From NCBI RefSeq assembly GCF_009660225.1, contig NZ_CP045920.1, positions 1,178,001 to 1,242,000 of the forward strand: 64,000 bases of DNA, in the 5' to 3' direction. The stretch comes from Pseudactinotalea sp. HY158. Its GTDB lineage: Bacteria; Actinomycetota; Actinomycetes; Actinomycetales; Beutenbergiaceae. The notes beneath the pieces are model-generated. The model was not told the DNA's origin, searched no databases, and saw nothing but the letters and a program-made list of their open reading frames with translations. This document shows, piece after piece, positions 18,214 through 29,200 of this stretch (within the stretch, counting starts at the first letter, position 1; every line of letters begins with the position of its first letter). The translations under genes and the position numbers were made by a program.

Positions 18214-20992
18214 GTGCGCATCCGGCCGGTGGCGGAGGCCACGCCGAGGGCGAGCACGACGGCGGCCGGCCCGCCCGCGAGCGCGAGGGTCCCCGGCTCG
18301 AGCGTGCCGATCGCCTCAGGTACCGGTGACGCGTGGGTGGACACCGCCGCCGCGACCGCCACGGCCGTGAGCACCGCGGGCCGCAGCACGAGCGGCGCGA
18401 GCACGAGCAACGGCCGCAGCACCGTGAGGATCGCCGCCACCATGAAGCCTCGCACGCTGCTGCCGAGTACCGGCCACAGCGCTCGCTGCAGCCCGAGCCC
18501 GAGGCGCGCGCCGAGGGCGTACCTGCGCTCCGCCGTCAGATCGCCCAGGCGCCCGGGCCGGCCCTCGAGGCCCTCGTACGCAGCGGCCAGGTGCTCCCGC
18601 GCGGCGGCCGCGGCCCGGGCGACCTCGGCCGCGTCGAGCGGGTCGCGCTCCCGCTCCCGAAGCGAGGGCGCCGCGTCCATGGCCGTGAGCGTGCGCACGA
18701 GGCCGGCCCCGGCGTCCACCCGGCCCCACCGCCAGTCGTGGCCGCGCCAGTCCTGGGCGAGGAAGCCACCGAAATTGCCGAGTTGGCTGCCGGAGAGCTT
18801 GGCGCCGGCGTGGACGGCCCCGCTCGGCCAGGGGGACACGCGCTCCGGGTGGGCCGCCTGCCGGTCGAGCCGGCGCGCCTCGGACTGCAGGGTCACGCCG
18901 GCGAGGGGCACGAGCGGCTCCTCGTCGCCGCTGAGCGTGTCGAAGTCGGGGATCGCGGTGGTGCCGAGCCGGCCGATGACGCACGTCGCCCGGGCAACCA
19001 GGCGTTGGAGCTCGGCCACGGTCGGGCGCCGGCGACCTCGGCCGGCAGCCGGCTGCGCTGAACGTCGCCGACCGCCGCGCACAGCACCCGCCACCCGGCC
19101 GCGATCGGGTCGGTGAGTGCCGACTCGGGTGGTGCGTGGGGCCCGCCTCGGTCGGCACCCTCCGCCCAGGCCTCGAGGCCCCGCCACAGCGCGGCCTCGT
19201 CGTCCAGGTCGATCGGCGGGACCGCGGGCGGTGCCGCCGGCCACAGCGCGAGTGCGACCGCCGGCAGCGCCGCGAGGATCGAGCCACCGCCGCGGCGCGG
19301 CGACCCACCAGCCTCACCCGGCCCATTCCATGCACCCAGGGCGATACGCACGGCCGCGGCGTCACCGCGCTGCCCGGCGTACTGGGCGAGCGTGCGCACG
19401 CGATACAGCGACCCCTTCGCGCCGGCGAGCGCCGCCGTCAGTTCGCCGTTGCGGGCGGTCTCTGGATCGTCCTGCTGGATGCGCAGCCACGCGATGAAGA
19501 AGTCAGCGGCCTCGGCCAGCGCCGCCGCATCCTCGTGGCACGCGAACCCCGCCCGGCCCGCCAGCGCCGCCTCGAGGTCGGTGCGCACCGCCCCGGCCTC
19601 GTCCATCCCGAGCCCGGCCGCGACGGCGGGTGGGGTGGTGAGCGTCTGCAGGAACCCCTCGCCGGGATGGGTGAGCAGGCGCGTGAACCGGTCCGCGTCG
19701 GTGCGCACCCGGAAGTCGCGATAGGAGTCGAGGAGGGTCCGGAGAACGCTCGGATCGAGGTCGCGCAGACCGCCGAGCAGGTCCGGCGGCAGCGAGCCGA
19801 GGAACTGCTTGCGCCGGAACTCCTGATCCGTGCCGCGCGCGGCCAGGTCCGCCAGGTCGGCCAGGTCGTCCCACGAGCTCTCGGTCGTCACCTTGTAGCG
19901 CAGCGCCGTGACCACCGAGCGCAGGAACCGCACCCGCCGGGGCCGCACCTCGCCCGCACCCGCCGCGGGGGCGTGCGGCGGCGCCGCCGGCTCGGGTGGC
20001 CGCGGGTCGAGGTAGAGCAGTACGCGCCGGGTGCGGCCGGTCGCGGGGGAGTCGGTGATCGCGTGGAGTGCCCGCGCGATCGGGATGTTGTCGAACACCC
20101 CGCCGTCCATGACGTCGAACGCGGTGCCCGGATCCCCGAGGACGTCGGAGAACACCCCGGCCATGTTCTCGGGCCGATCGTCGCCCTCGCCCCGGGGGCG
20201 GCGGACCGGCCCGCCCTCCCACGCGTGGATCGTCGCCGGCTCGAACGCTCCCGGGAAGGAACTCGTGCTGCGGGCGGCGTAGGCGAGGCGCCGGCGTGCC
20301 TCCTCGTCGGCGCCAGGGTCCGAGCCGTTGCCGGGCAGGTCGTCGAACGGCCCGCCGGGCCGCCCCGGCGTGTGCTGGAACCGGAAATGGGCCGCCCGGG
20401 GGCGGATGTCGGTGCCCGTCGTCGTCGCGGGCAGCGGCGGGCCCGCCTGCAGGGTCGCCGACAGGTCGATCGTGAGGAAATCGGACCGAAGCCGCTCGCT
20501 CGTGCCGGCCGAGGCCGCCCGCAGCGCCTCGAGCAGCGGCCGATAGAAATTCGAGTCCGCGTCGAAGACCGCCTCCGTGCGGTAGTGCCGACCCGGCGCC
20601 CACTGCGGGTGGAACAGCCGCCACAGGTCGCCCTGGCGCTGCCACACCGCCAGCAGCCACTCCAGGTCCGTGCCGATCGACTGCGCGAACCCGTAGATCA
20701 CGGCGTTGAGGCCACCCGCGCTCGCGCCGGCGAGCACGTCGAACCGGATCGAGGTGTAGCCGAGCGCGGTGAGCAGGTCGGCGTAGGCCCGCCCGCGCTC
20801 CCGCTCCGGGCCGGTGTTGCGCTCGAGCGAGTCCGGGTCCGCCAACGCCCGCCGGGCCAGGTCGAGCTCGGCGACGGCGCCCCCGATCCACACCGCGAGC
20901 GAGACTCCGCCGCGCATCGCGAGGGCGACGCGCAGTTCCCGGCCGTCGTCCGGCCCGGATCCCATCGCGCCCGCCCGGGGCTGCTCCGCCAT
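18099..20992 (-). pseudogene. Patatin-like phospholipase with DUF3376-type tail, frameshifted
   Basis: The first frame (ATG 20992, GGAGG upstream, to about 19030) holds a complete patatin domain: oxyanion loop RGGVSLAVWIGGAVAEL, nucleophile elbow LAGASAGGLN (GxSxG) and catalytic Asp in MDGGVFDNIP. These form the Ser-Asp dyad of a lipid acyl hydrolase. Near 19024-19026 the coding signal moves by -1 into another frame, which continues with DUF3376-like sequence (ATCVIGRLGTTAIPDFDTL, KLSGSQLGNFGGFLAQDWRGHDWRWGR) and then membrane helices. One extra C in the CCC run would restore the frame. It may be a true mutation or an assembly error. The family usually runs above 1000 residues, which fits the combined length. 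Confidence 0.7.
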
Positions 20993-21150
20993 GACGCCTC
21001 CGATCGGCCGGAGCGCCGGTGCCCGTACCGAGGAGCCAATCATCGTGGAGCGCGGGGGGAACTGTCCATACCCGGCCGAGGTCACCGCCCATCGAGGCGA
21101 GCGGCGGGAACCGCGGGCTCGAACAGCTCGACCGGATCGCGGTGCTTCAC

Positions 21151-21175
21151 CTAGTTATATAACGTAGTAAACTAG
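21151..21175. promoter_or_regulatory. MarR operator and -10 region
   Basis: CTAGTT (21151) and AACTAG (ending 21175) bracket a 25-bp site. Inside it GTTATATAAC (21154-21163) is a perfect 10-bp palindrome typical of MarR-family operators. The right arm overlaps TAAACT (21168-21173), which lies 6 nt before the GTG start of the MarR gene, so binding would block a leaderless promoter. Confidence 0.6.
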
Positions 21176-21179
21176 TGCC

Positions 21180-21602
21180 GTGCCCGAATCCACCGGAGTA
21201 GTCCTCGCCAAGCTGATCTCGGTCGTCCACCGCTGTTCCCGGACGGCGACGCTGCGGCTCCCCGAGGCGCTCTCGCCGTCGGCCTACCGCACCCTGGCCC
21301 TCGCCCGCGACCGGGGCCCCGTGCGCCTGGGCGAGTTGGCCGAGCTCGTGCGGGTCTCCCAGCCCGGGATGACCAAGATCGTCGCCGCGCTCAGCGCCGA
21401 CGGCCTGCTCACCCGGATCGCCGACCCCGAGGACCTGCGGGCACGCACCGTCTCGATCACCGCGACCGGAATCGAGTTCCTCGGCGACTACGCCCGGGAG
21501 CTCGGCGCCGCCCTGACCGAGGAGTTCGCCGACCTGAGCCCGGACGAGCTCACCGCGCTGGCGAACGCGACCGACATCCTTCTCTCACGTCTGGACCGCT
21601 AG
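21180..21602 (+). CDS. MarR-family transcriptional regulator
   Basis: 140 residues. The winged helix is VRLGELAELVRVSQPGMTKIVAALSADGLLTRIADPEDLRARTVSITATG, with the MarR D-x-R wing motif (DPEDLRAR). Helices at both ends form the dimer. It starts at GTG 21180 directly after a palindromic site that it probably binds itself. An MFS gene starts 5 nt after its stop, a common repressor-efflux pair in which the regulator senses the pump substrate. Confidence 0.85.
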   Translation: MPESTGVVLAKLISVVHRCSRTATLRLPEALSPSAYRTLALARDRGPVRLGELAELVRVSQPGMTKIVAALSADGLLTRIADPEDLRARTVSITATGIEFLGDYARELGAALTEEFADLSPDELTALANATDILLSRLDR

Positions 21603-21606
21603 CCTC

Positions 21607-22815
21607 GTGCGCACTCAACCCACATCCGTCTGGGCCGTCGCCCTCACCGCCATGATCGCCTTCATGGGCCTCGGGCTCGTCGACCCCATCCTGCCCTCGA
21701 TCAGCGCCGAGCTCGGCGCGACGACGACCCAGACCTCGCTGCTGTTCACCTCCTACCTCGTCGTCACCGCGGTGGGGATGTTCTTCACCTCCGCCATCTC
21801 CAGCCGGCTCGGTTCGCGCACGACCCTGCTGCTCGGCCTCGGCGTCATCGTGCTCGGCGCCGCCGGGGCCGGCGCGAGCGGGTCGATCGGGGAGATCATC
21901 GCCTTCCGTGCCGTCTGGGGACTGGGCAACGCCCTGTTCATCTCGACGGCGCTGGCCACGATCATCAACGAGGCCCGCGGCAGTTCCGCCGGGGCGATCA
22001 TCATGTACGAGGCGGCCCTCGGGCTCGGCCTGGCGGTCGGCCCGCTGCTCGGCGGCGTCCTCGGCGGGATCAGCTGGCGCGGCCCGTTCTTCGGCACCGC
22101 CGCGCTCATGACGATCGGCGCGGTCCTGCTTGCGGTCCTGCTCCGCTCCCCGGGCCGCCCGCCCCGGCCCTCGCCGGTGCTCGCCGCCTTCGGGGCGCTG
22201 CGCCACCGGGCCCTGCGCGTCATGGCGATCGTCGCCCTCTTCTACAACATGGGCTTCTTCGTGCTCATGTCCTTCACCCCCTATCCGCTCGGGCTGCCCG
22301 CCATGGGGATCGGCCTCGTCTTCGCCGGCTGGGGGCTCTCGCTGGCCATCACGTCGGTGTTCGTGGCCCCGGCCCTCACCCGCCGCTGGCCGCCCGTGCG
22401 CGTGCTCACCGTGACCCTCGTGCTCCTCACCGCGACGATGGCCGGCTTCGCCCTCGTGATCGACCACCTGGCCCTGCTCGTCGTGGGGATGGTGCTCGCC
22501 GGCCTCGAACTGGGCATCATGAACACCGTCATGACCGAGGTGGTCATGGGCGCCACCGACGTCCCCCGCCAGGTCGCCTCGAGCGCCTATTCCGGCGTGC
22601 GGTTCCTCGGCGGCGCGATCGCCCCGCCGCTGGCCACCGGGCTCGCCGCGAGCGTCGCTATGTCCACCCCGTACTGGTTCGCCGCCGGTGCGCTGGCCGT
22701 CGCGGCCGGCCTGCTCGTCGTCCTGCGCCGCCACCTCCACCGACGCGAGCCGGAGCTACCCAAGCCGGCTCAGCCGGCTCTGCCGGCTCAGCCGGCGGAC
22801 GCCGTCGCGAACTGA
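21607..22815 (+). CDS. MFS efflux transporter
   Basis: 402 residues, 12 helices. MIAFMGLGLVDPILPSISAELGATTTQTSLLFTSYLV opens the first helix pair and SSRLGSRTTLLLGLGVIVLGA is motif A. RGSSAGAIIMYEAALGLGLAVGPLLGG (motif C like, helix 5) indicates a drug-proton antiporter. It is expressed with the MarR gene just upstream. The last residues are encoded by short CCGGCTCAG/CCGGCTCTG repeats giving a KPAQPALPAQPA tail. Confidence 0.85.
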   Translation: MRTQPTSVWAVALTAMIAFMGLGLVDPILPSISAELGATTTQTSLLFTSYLVVTAVGMFFTSAISSRLGSRTTLLLGLGVIVLGAAGAGASGSIGEIIAFRAVWGLGNALFISTALATIINEARGSSAGAIIMYEAALGLGLAVGPLLGGVLGGISWRGPFFGTAALMTIGAVLLAVLLRSPGRPPRPSPVLAAFGALRHRALRVMAIVALFYNMGFFVLMSFTPYPLGLPAMGIGLVFAGWGLSLAITSVFVAPALTRRWPPVRVLTVTLVLLTATMAGFALVIDHLALLVVGMVLAGLELGIMNTVMTEVVMGATDVPRQVASSAYSGVRFLGGAIAPPLATGLAASVAMSTPYWFAAGALAVAAGLLVVLRRHLHRREPELPKPAQPALPAQPADAVAN

Positions 22816-22990
22816 CGCCCGCCCGCCTACCGAGCCGAACGTCGTCCTCACTCGGCTCGAACGTCTTCCGCTCCCTTCACCCCCGGTTTTAAACTGGCGA
22901 CTAGTCAGTAAGCGTCGATCTCCAGACCGACCCACCTACGGGCGCGAACCTCGCACATCAACGGTTCGGGACAACTCAAGGAGCGACAAG

Positions 22991-24208
22991 ATGACCCGAC
23001 GTAGAATTCTGGAATCACTGACGACGGTCGCAGCCGTGGGCCTCCTGCTCACCGCCTGCGGATCGTCATCCGGCTCGGGAACCGAGACCCCGAGCTCGCA
23101 GAACTCGACCACGTCCGAGGTCCCGCAGGTGGACGCCGGTTCCTTCACCGCGGACTTCTCGGTCATGAAGCAGCTGACCGACCTCGCAGCCCAGGGCAAG
23201 GGCATGATCGGGGTGCTGCTTCCCGACACGACGACCTCGACCCGGTACGTGCAATACGACAAGCCCTATCTCACGCAGGCGTTCGAGGCCGCCGGACTCA
23301 CGTCCGACGACTTCAAGATCGACAACGCCGACGGCAGTGCCGCCACGATGCAGACCCAGGCCGAGGCGGACATCAACGCCGGCGCCTCCGTGCTGCTCGT
23401 GGATCCACTCGATGCGGGCAGCGGGGCGGCGATCGAGGCCAAGGCCGAGGCCGCCGGCCTCGCCGTCATCGACTACGACCGGCTCGTCACCGGTGGCCCC
23501 GAGAACCGCTATTACGTGAGCTTCGACAACGTCAAGGTCGGCAAGCTCATGGGGGAGGGCCTCGTGCAGTGCATCAAGGACTGGAACGTCTCCGACCCCA
23601 ACGTGCTCATCATGGACGGCGATCCGACCGACCACAACGCGTCGATGTTCGCCGAGGGCTATAAGAGCGTGCTCAAGCCGCTCTTCGACGACGGCACCTA
23701 CACGAAGGTCGGGGAGCCGGCCGGAACGTGGGACCCGCAGCAGGCGGCGACCACCTTCCAGCAGCAGCTGACCGCCCACCCCGAGATGAACGCGGCGATC
23801 ACCCCGAACGACGACAACGCCAACGCCGTCATCTCGATCCTCAAGAGCAACGGCGTCGACTCGAAGACGTTCCCCACCACGGGCCAGGACGCCTCGCTGC
23901 CGGGCCTGAAGAACATCCTCACCGGGTACCAGTGCGGAACCGTGTACAAGCCGATCTATCTCGAGGCGCAGGCGGCGGCGGCGCTGGCCATCTACCTCCG
24001 CGCGGGCGTCACGCCTCCCGACACGCTGGTCAACGCCACGACGAAGGACACGGAGATCGGTGCGGACATCCCGTCCGTGTACACCACGCCGATCTGGGTG
24101 ACGACGGAGAACATGGCCAAGACGGTCGTGGCCGACAAGACGGTCACGGTCGACGACCTGTGCTCCGGGGACGCGGCCTCGGCGTGTGACGAGGCGGGGA
24201 TCGGCTGA
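22991..24208 (+). CDS. Sugar ABC transporter substrate-binding lipoprotein (XylF-like)
   Basis: 405 residues. A type II signal peptide (TRRRILESLTTVAAVGLLLTACGS) has lipobox LTAC, so the mature protein is anchored to the outer face of the membrane. The body is a periplasmic-binding fold of the xylose/ribose type: IGVLLPDTTTSTRYVQYDKPY, ADINAGASVLLVDPLDAGSGAAIEAKAEAAGLAVIDYDRL, then DGDPTDHNASMFAEGYKS. The XylF-like assignment rests on these blocks; the sugar is inferred only. About 175 bp of leader precede it, and ATG 22991 follows AAGGAGCGACAAG. It heads a three-gene operon. Confidence 0.85.
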   Translation: MTRRRILESLTTVAAVGLLLTACGSSSGSGTETPSSQNSTTSEVPQVDAGSFTADFSVMKQLTDLAAQGKGMIGVLLPDTTTSTRYVQYDKPYLTQAFEAAGLTSDDFKIDNADGSAATMQTQAEADINAGASVLLVDPLDAGSGAAIEAKAEAAGLAVIDYDRLVTGGPENRYYVSFDNVKVGKLMGEGLVQCIKDWNVSDPNVLIMDGDPTDHNASMFAEGYKSVLKPLFDDGTYTKVGEPAGTWDPQQAATTFQQQLTAHPEMNAAITPNDDNANAVISILKSNGVDSKTFPTTGQDASLPGLKNILTGYQCGTVYKPIYLEAQAAAALAIYLRAGVTPPDTLVNATTKDTEIGADIPSVYTTPIWVTTENMAKTVVADKTVTVDDLCSGDAASACDEAGIG

Positions 24209-24210
24209 CC

Positions 24211-24984
24211 ATGCCCGCCTCCGGGGACGCGTCGGCACTGCTCGGACTGTCCGGCGTGTCCAAGGCGTTCGGACCGGTCCAGGCGCTCACCGACGTCACC
24301 CTCGATGTCCCGGCCGGCGCGGTCACCGCGCTGGTCGGGGACAACGGGGCGGGCAAGTCGACCCTGATCAAATGCATCTCGGGTATCAGTCCCCCCGATG
24401 CGGGGACGATCTCGTGGAAGGGGGAACCCGCCCGCGTCGAGAGCCCGATCGCGGCGAACGAGCTGGGGATCCAGACCGTCTACCAGGACCTCGCGCTGTG
24501 CGACAACCTCGACATCGTGCAGAACATGTTCCTCGGCCGGGAGCGCCTGCGCCGCGGCCAGCTCAACGAGGTGTCGATGGAGCGGGCCGCCGCCCAGACC
24601 CTGAGTGATCTGGCCGTCACGACCGTGCGATCGGTGCGCCAGCTCGTCGCCTCCCTCTCCGGCGGGCAGCGCCAGTCCGTCGCGATCGCCAAGGCGGTGC
24701 TCTGGAAGTCCGAGCTGGTGATCATGGACGAGCCGACCGCCGCGCTCGGCGTGGCGCAGACCCGGATGGTGCTCGATCTCGTGCGCACCCTCGTCGACCG
24801 CGGCCAGGCCGTGCTGCTCGTCTCCCACAACATGATCGACGTGTTCGAGGTGGCCGACCGGATCGCGGTCATGCGTCACGGCCACCTGGTCGACGTGCGC
24901 CCGGCGAGCCGGATGAGCCAGGCCATCGTGGTCGATCTCATGACCACGGGGGAGACCACCCGGACCGTGGAGGAGACGGCATGA
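24211..24984 (+). CDS. Sugar ABC transporter ATP-binding protein (single module)
   Basis: 257 residues with one complete ATPase module: Walker A GDNGAGKST, Q-loop TVYQDLALCDNLD, signature LSGGQRQ, Walker B LVIMDEPTAAL and switch His in LLVSHNM. Ribose/xylose-type systems normally use a two-module protein of about 500 residues; this one is half that size and must work as a homodimer. It starts 2 nt after the binding-protein stop and overlaps the permease by 4 nt. Confidence 0.9.
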   Translation: MPASGDASALLGLSGVSKAFGPVQALTDVTLDVPAGAVTALVGDNGAGKSTLIKCISGISPPDAGTISWKGEPARVESPIAANELGIQTVYQDLALCDNLDIVQNMFLGRERLRRGQLNEVSMERAAAQTLSDLAVTTVRSVRQLVASLSGGQRQSVAIAKAVLWKSELVIMDEPTAALGVAQTRMVLDLVRTLVDRGQAVLLVSHNMIDVFEVADRIAVMRHGHLVDVRPASRMSQAIVVDLMTTGETTRTVEETA

Positions 24985-26219
24985 GCGCGCACATCGAGTC
25001 GAGCGATCAGACCGATCGGACCGATCAGCTCGGCACGCGGGAGTACACGAGCCTCGCCTGGCAGCGGATCAAGGGCGGCGAGACCGGGATCCTGCCGGTT
25101 CTCGGCGGGTTCATCCTCGTCTCCGTCATCTTCCAGATCCTCGATCAGCATTACTTCACGGCGGGCAACCTGGTCAACCTCATGGTCCAGGCCGCGGTGT
25201 TCACGCTCCTGGGGATGGCCGAGGTGCTCGTGCTGCTGCTCGGTGAGATCGACCTCTCGGTCGGGTTCGTCGCCGGGGTCTCGGCCGTCGTGGTCGCCTG
25301 GTTGGCGCAGCCGCAGGTGGGCTGGCCGTGGTGGGCGGCGATCCTGGCGGCGCTCGTGGCCACGGCGATCATCGGGCTGCTGCAGGGCTCGCTCGTCACC
25401 CGGATCGGGCTGCCCTCGTTCGTCGTCACGCTCGGCGGGCTGCTGTTCTGGAACGGCGTCATGCTGTTCGTGCTGGGCAACGGCGGCGCCATCCTCATCC
25501 ACGACGACGTGCTCGTCCAGATCTCCTCGGGCACCCTCAACCGGCCGCTCGGCTGGATCGTCATGGCGGTGACGGTCGCGGTCTGGTCGATGATCATGTG
25601 GCGCCGGGACGCCCGCCGGCGCGGCTCCGGCCTGGCGGCGCCCCCCATCACGCTCACGGTCGCGAAGATCGTGGCCGCGTTCGCCGGGGGCTCGGGCCTC
25701 ATCCTGCTCGCCAATGCCGACCGCGGCATCCTCGCTCCCGTGTTCGGGCTCCCGTGGGTCGTGCTCGTCGTCATCGCGGTGCTGCTCGTGTGGTCGTTCC
25801 TGCTCGGGCGCCGCCGCTTCGGCCTCTACGTGTACGCCGTCGGCGGCAACGCCGAGGCGGCCCGGCGCGCCGGGATCAACCTCGCCCGGATCCGCACGAC
25901 CGGCTTCGTGCTGTGTTCCATGACCGCCGGCATCGCCGGGATCGTCTACGCCTCGCGGCTGCGTTCGATCTCCACGTCCATGGACGGCGGCACGCTCGTG
26001 CTGTACGCGGTCGCCGCCGCGGTCATCGGGGGAACGAGCCTGTTCGGCGGTCGCGGTAAGGCCCTCCACGGGGTGCTCGGGGGCATCGTCATCGCCGCGA
26101 TCAACAACGGCATGGGCCTGCTCGGGTTCAGCGCCGCCGCCAAATACATCGTCACCGCCGTCGTGCTCATCGTGGCCGTGACGATCGACGCCCTCGCCCG
26201 GCGCCGCCAGGGCGGCTGA
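24981..26219 (+). CDS. Sugar ABC transporter permease (XylH/RbsC family)
   Basis: 412 residues with about ten helices. VLVLLLGEIDLSVGFVAGVSAVVVAW is the BPD_transp_2 signature, and GLYVYAVGGNAEAARRAGINLARIRTTGFVLCSMTAGIAGIVYASRL is the conserved cytoplasmic coupling loop. The family imports pentoses and related sugars with the two genes upstream. Its stop converges with the RND gene; the perfect palindrome GGCTGAGACTCAGCC (26214-26228) spans both stop codons. Confidence 0.9.
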   Translation: MSAHIESSDQTDRTDQLGTREYTSLAWQRIKGGETGILPVLGGFILVSVIFQILDQHYFTAGNLVNLMVQAAVFTLLGMAEVLVLLLGEIDLSVGFVAGVSAVVVAWLAQPQVGWPWWAAILAALVATAIIGLLQGSLVTRIGLPSFVVTLGGLLFWNGVMLFVLGNGGAILIHDDVLVQISSGTLNRPLGWIVMAVTVAVWSMIMWRRDARRRGSGLAAPPITLTVAKIVAAFAGGSGLILLANADRGILAPVFGLPWVVLVVIAVLLVWSFLLGRRRFGLYVYAVGGNAEAARRAGINLARIRTTGFVLCSMTAGIAGIVYASRLRSISTSMDGGTLVLYAVAAAVIGGTSLFGGRGKALHGVLGGIVIAAINNGMGLLGFSAAAKYIVTAVVLIVAVTIDALARRRQGG

Positions 26220-26222
26220 GAC

Positions 26223-29200
26223 TCAGCCCTCCGCGTCGGCCACCCGGGTGCGGCCCCGCGTCCCGATCGACTCCACCAGGTGGTAGAGCGCCGGGAGCAC
26301 GAGCAGCGTCATGAAGGTCGAGGAGAACAGTCCGCCGATCACCACGATCGCCAGCGGCTGGGAGATGAATCCGCCGTGGCCGGTGATCCCGATCCCCATC
26401 GGCGCGAGCGCGAGCATCGTGGCCACCGCGGTCATGATGATCGGCCGCACGCGGTGGACGGCCCCGCGCCGCAGCGCCTCGGTCATCGGCTCCCCCTGGT
26501 CGCGATACTGCTTGACCAGGTCGATGAGCACGATCGCGTTCGTGACCACGATGCCGATGAGCATGAGCACCCCGATGAGCGAGGGCACCCCGAGCGGGAT
26601 CCCGGTGGCGACCTGCAGCAGGATCGCGCCCGTGGCCGCGAACGGGATCGAGACGAGCAGCAGCAGCGGGTGCAGCAGCGAGCGGAACGTGGCCACCATG
26701 ACCACGTAGACGATGAGGATCGCCACGAGCATCGCGAGGCCGAGCTGGGAGAATGCCTCGGTCTGCTCGGCCGTGACGCCGCCGACCTCGGCGCTCACGC
26801 CGTCCGGCAGGTCGAGCCCGTCGAGTGTGGCCGTCACCGCCGTGGCCGCCTGGCCGAGGTCGTCGGCGTCCGGGGTCACGGTCACGACCTGGTTGCGCAC
26901 GCCGTTGGAGCTGGTGACCGACACGGGCCCGTCGACGACCCGGGCGTCGGCGAGGTCGCCGACCGTCACGACGCCCGCCGCCGTCGGCACGGGCAGCTCG
27001 CTGATCGCCTCGACGGTCTCCGGGGGATCGGTCGGGGTGAGGTACACGCTCACGGCCGCGCCGTCGAGGGTGACCGACCCGACCTGCTGCGGGGTGAGCA
27101 TCCCCGCGATCATCTGCGACAGCGCGCCCTCGCTCAGCCCGGCCCGGGCCGCGGCCTCCCGTTCGATCGTGATCGCGACCGTCGGCTCGGCCTCGGTCAG
27201 GCTCGTGGCGACCTGCCGGGATTCGGGCAGGTCGCGCATCGCGTCCGCGATCAGGGTGCCGGCCGAGGCCACCTCGCCCGCGTCCGGGCCGGTGATCGAG
27301 ATCTCCACGTCGTTGCTCATGCCCATGCCCGCGAACGGGGAGATCGTCACGTCCTCGGCGGGAACGAGCGCCGTGATCGCCGCGCGCACGTCGGCCTGGA
27401 TCTGCTGCTGATCGCCGTCCTCGGCGGTCGTGAGGGAGTAGCCGACCGTGTTGGCCGAGCCCGCGAACTGGGCCTGGTCGGAGGAGCCGATCGTGATCGC
27501 GACGGTCTCCACGCCCGGCACCTCGCGCAGCGCGGCGCCCGCCTCCTCGGCCTGGTCGAGCTGGGCCTGCAGGCTCGTGCCCGGGGCGACCCGCTGGGTG
27601 ATCCCGAGCGAGTTCTGCCCCATGTCACCCAGGAAGTTGGTCTTGAGCTGCCCCGAGAGCCCCACCGTGCCCACGAGCACGAGCGCCGCCACCGCCAGCG
27701 TGGTCCAGCGCCGCTGCAGCACCGAGTCGAGCACGCGCGCGTAGCCGCGCTGCAGCCGGCCCTGCGGTTCGAGCGTGTGGACGACGTCGCTCGCCGCCGC
27801 TGTCGCCTCGCCCGTCGCGGGGGTCGGCGCGGGGGCGCCGGCCCGGTGGTGCCCGCGCCAGCGCAGGAACCAGTAGGCGAGCACGGGCACGATCGTCAGC
27901 GCCACGAGGAGTGAGGCGCCCATCGCCACGGCCACCGTGAAGGCGAACGGCTGGAAGAGTACCCCGCTCATCCCGCCGACGAGGGCGATCGGCAGGAACA
28001 CCGCGACCGTCGTGATCGTCGAGGCGGTGATCGCCCCGCCGACCTCGCGGACGGCGTCGATGATCGTTCGGTATCTCGACTTGCCCAGGTGCATATGTCG
28101 CTCGACGTTCTCGATCACGACGATCGAGTCGTCGACGATGCGCCCGATCGCGATCGTCAGGCCGCCGAGGCTGAGGATGTTGAGCGTGTAGCCCGCGGCC
28201 TGCATCCCCACGAAGGCGATGAGCAGGGAGATCGGGATCGACACGGCCGTCACGAGGGTCGCGCGGCCCGAGCGCAGGAACACCAGGATTACGATGACGG
28301 CCATGAGAAGGCCGAGGAGCCCCTCCGAGGTGAGCGCGGAGATCGAGTCCTCGATGAACGGCGCCTGGTCGATGAGCACGGTGAACGTGGCGCCGGCCAC
28401 GAGGGTCTCCAGGTTCGGCAGCTCGTCGCGCACCGCCTGGGACACGTCGACCGTGTTGGCGTCGGGGAGCTTGGTGATCGACAGTGTGAGGGCCCGCTCC
28501 CCGTCGACGAGGGAGTAGGAGCTGGTCGGATCGGTCGTCAGCTCCACGGCGGCCACGTCGCCGAGGGTCACGCCGGCACCGGGCAGGGGCAGGGCCGCGA
28601 TCTCGTCGACGGAGGTGAGCCGCTCACCGACCTGCACGGCCATGGTGGCGCCGTCCTCGTCGATCGTGCCCGCGGGCATGAGGGTGCCGTTGGTCGTGAG
28701 CAGGGCGGCGACGTCCTGCGTGCTCACGCCCGCGCGGGCGAGCTCGGCGGGATCCGGCGTGATCGCGACCCGCTGCCCGGGTGCGCCGATGACGGAGGCC
28801 GAGGCGACGCCGTCCAGACGCTCGAGATCCGGCACGACGGTCTCGGTGAGACGATCGGCGAGCTGCGCGGTGCCCTCGCTCCCGCCGTTCGAGACGGCGA
28901 CCTGGATGACGGGGAAGTCGTCGAGGCTGATGGCCAGCACGTTCGGATCGGTGCCCTCGGGCAGCACGCTGCGGATCCGGCCGATCGCCTGGGTCATCTT
29001 CTGCTCGATCCGGGCGGTGTCCGTGCCGAAGTCGAATTCGGCCATGACGATCGAGACGCCCGTGGACGAGGTCGAGGTCGTGCCCTGGAGGCCGGGCACG
29101 GTCTGCAGCGCCTGCTCGATCGGGGTGGACACGTCGTGGGCGACCACCTCCGCCGAGGCCCCCGGGTGTGCGGTGACGACCGCCAGCTGCGGCACCTCGA

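Noticed and set aside
18990-19060. Programmed -1 frameshift in the patatin-like gene
   Set aside because: No slippery heptamer or downstream structure is evident at the change of frame; a lost C in a CCC run explains it more simply.
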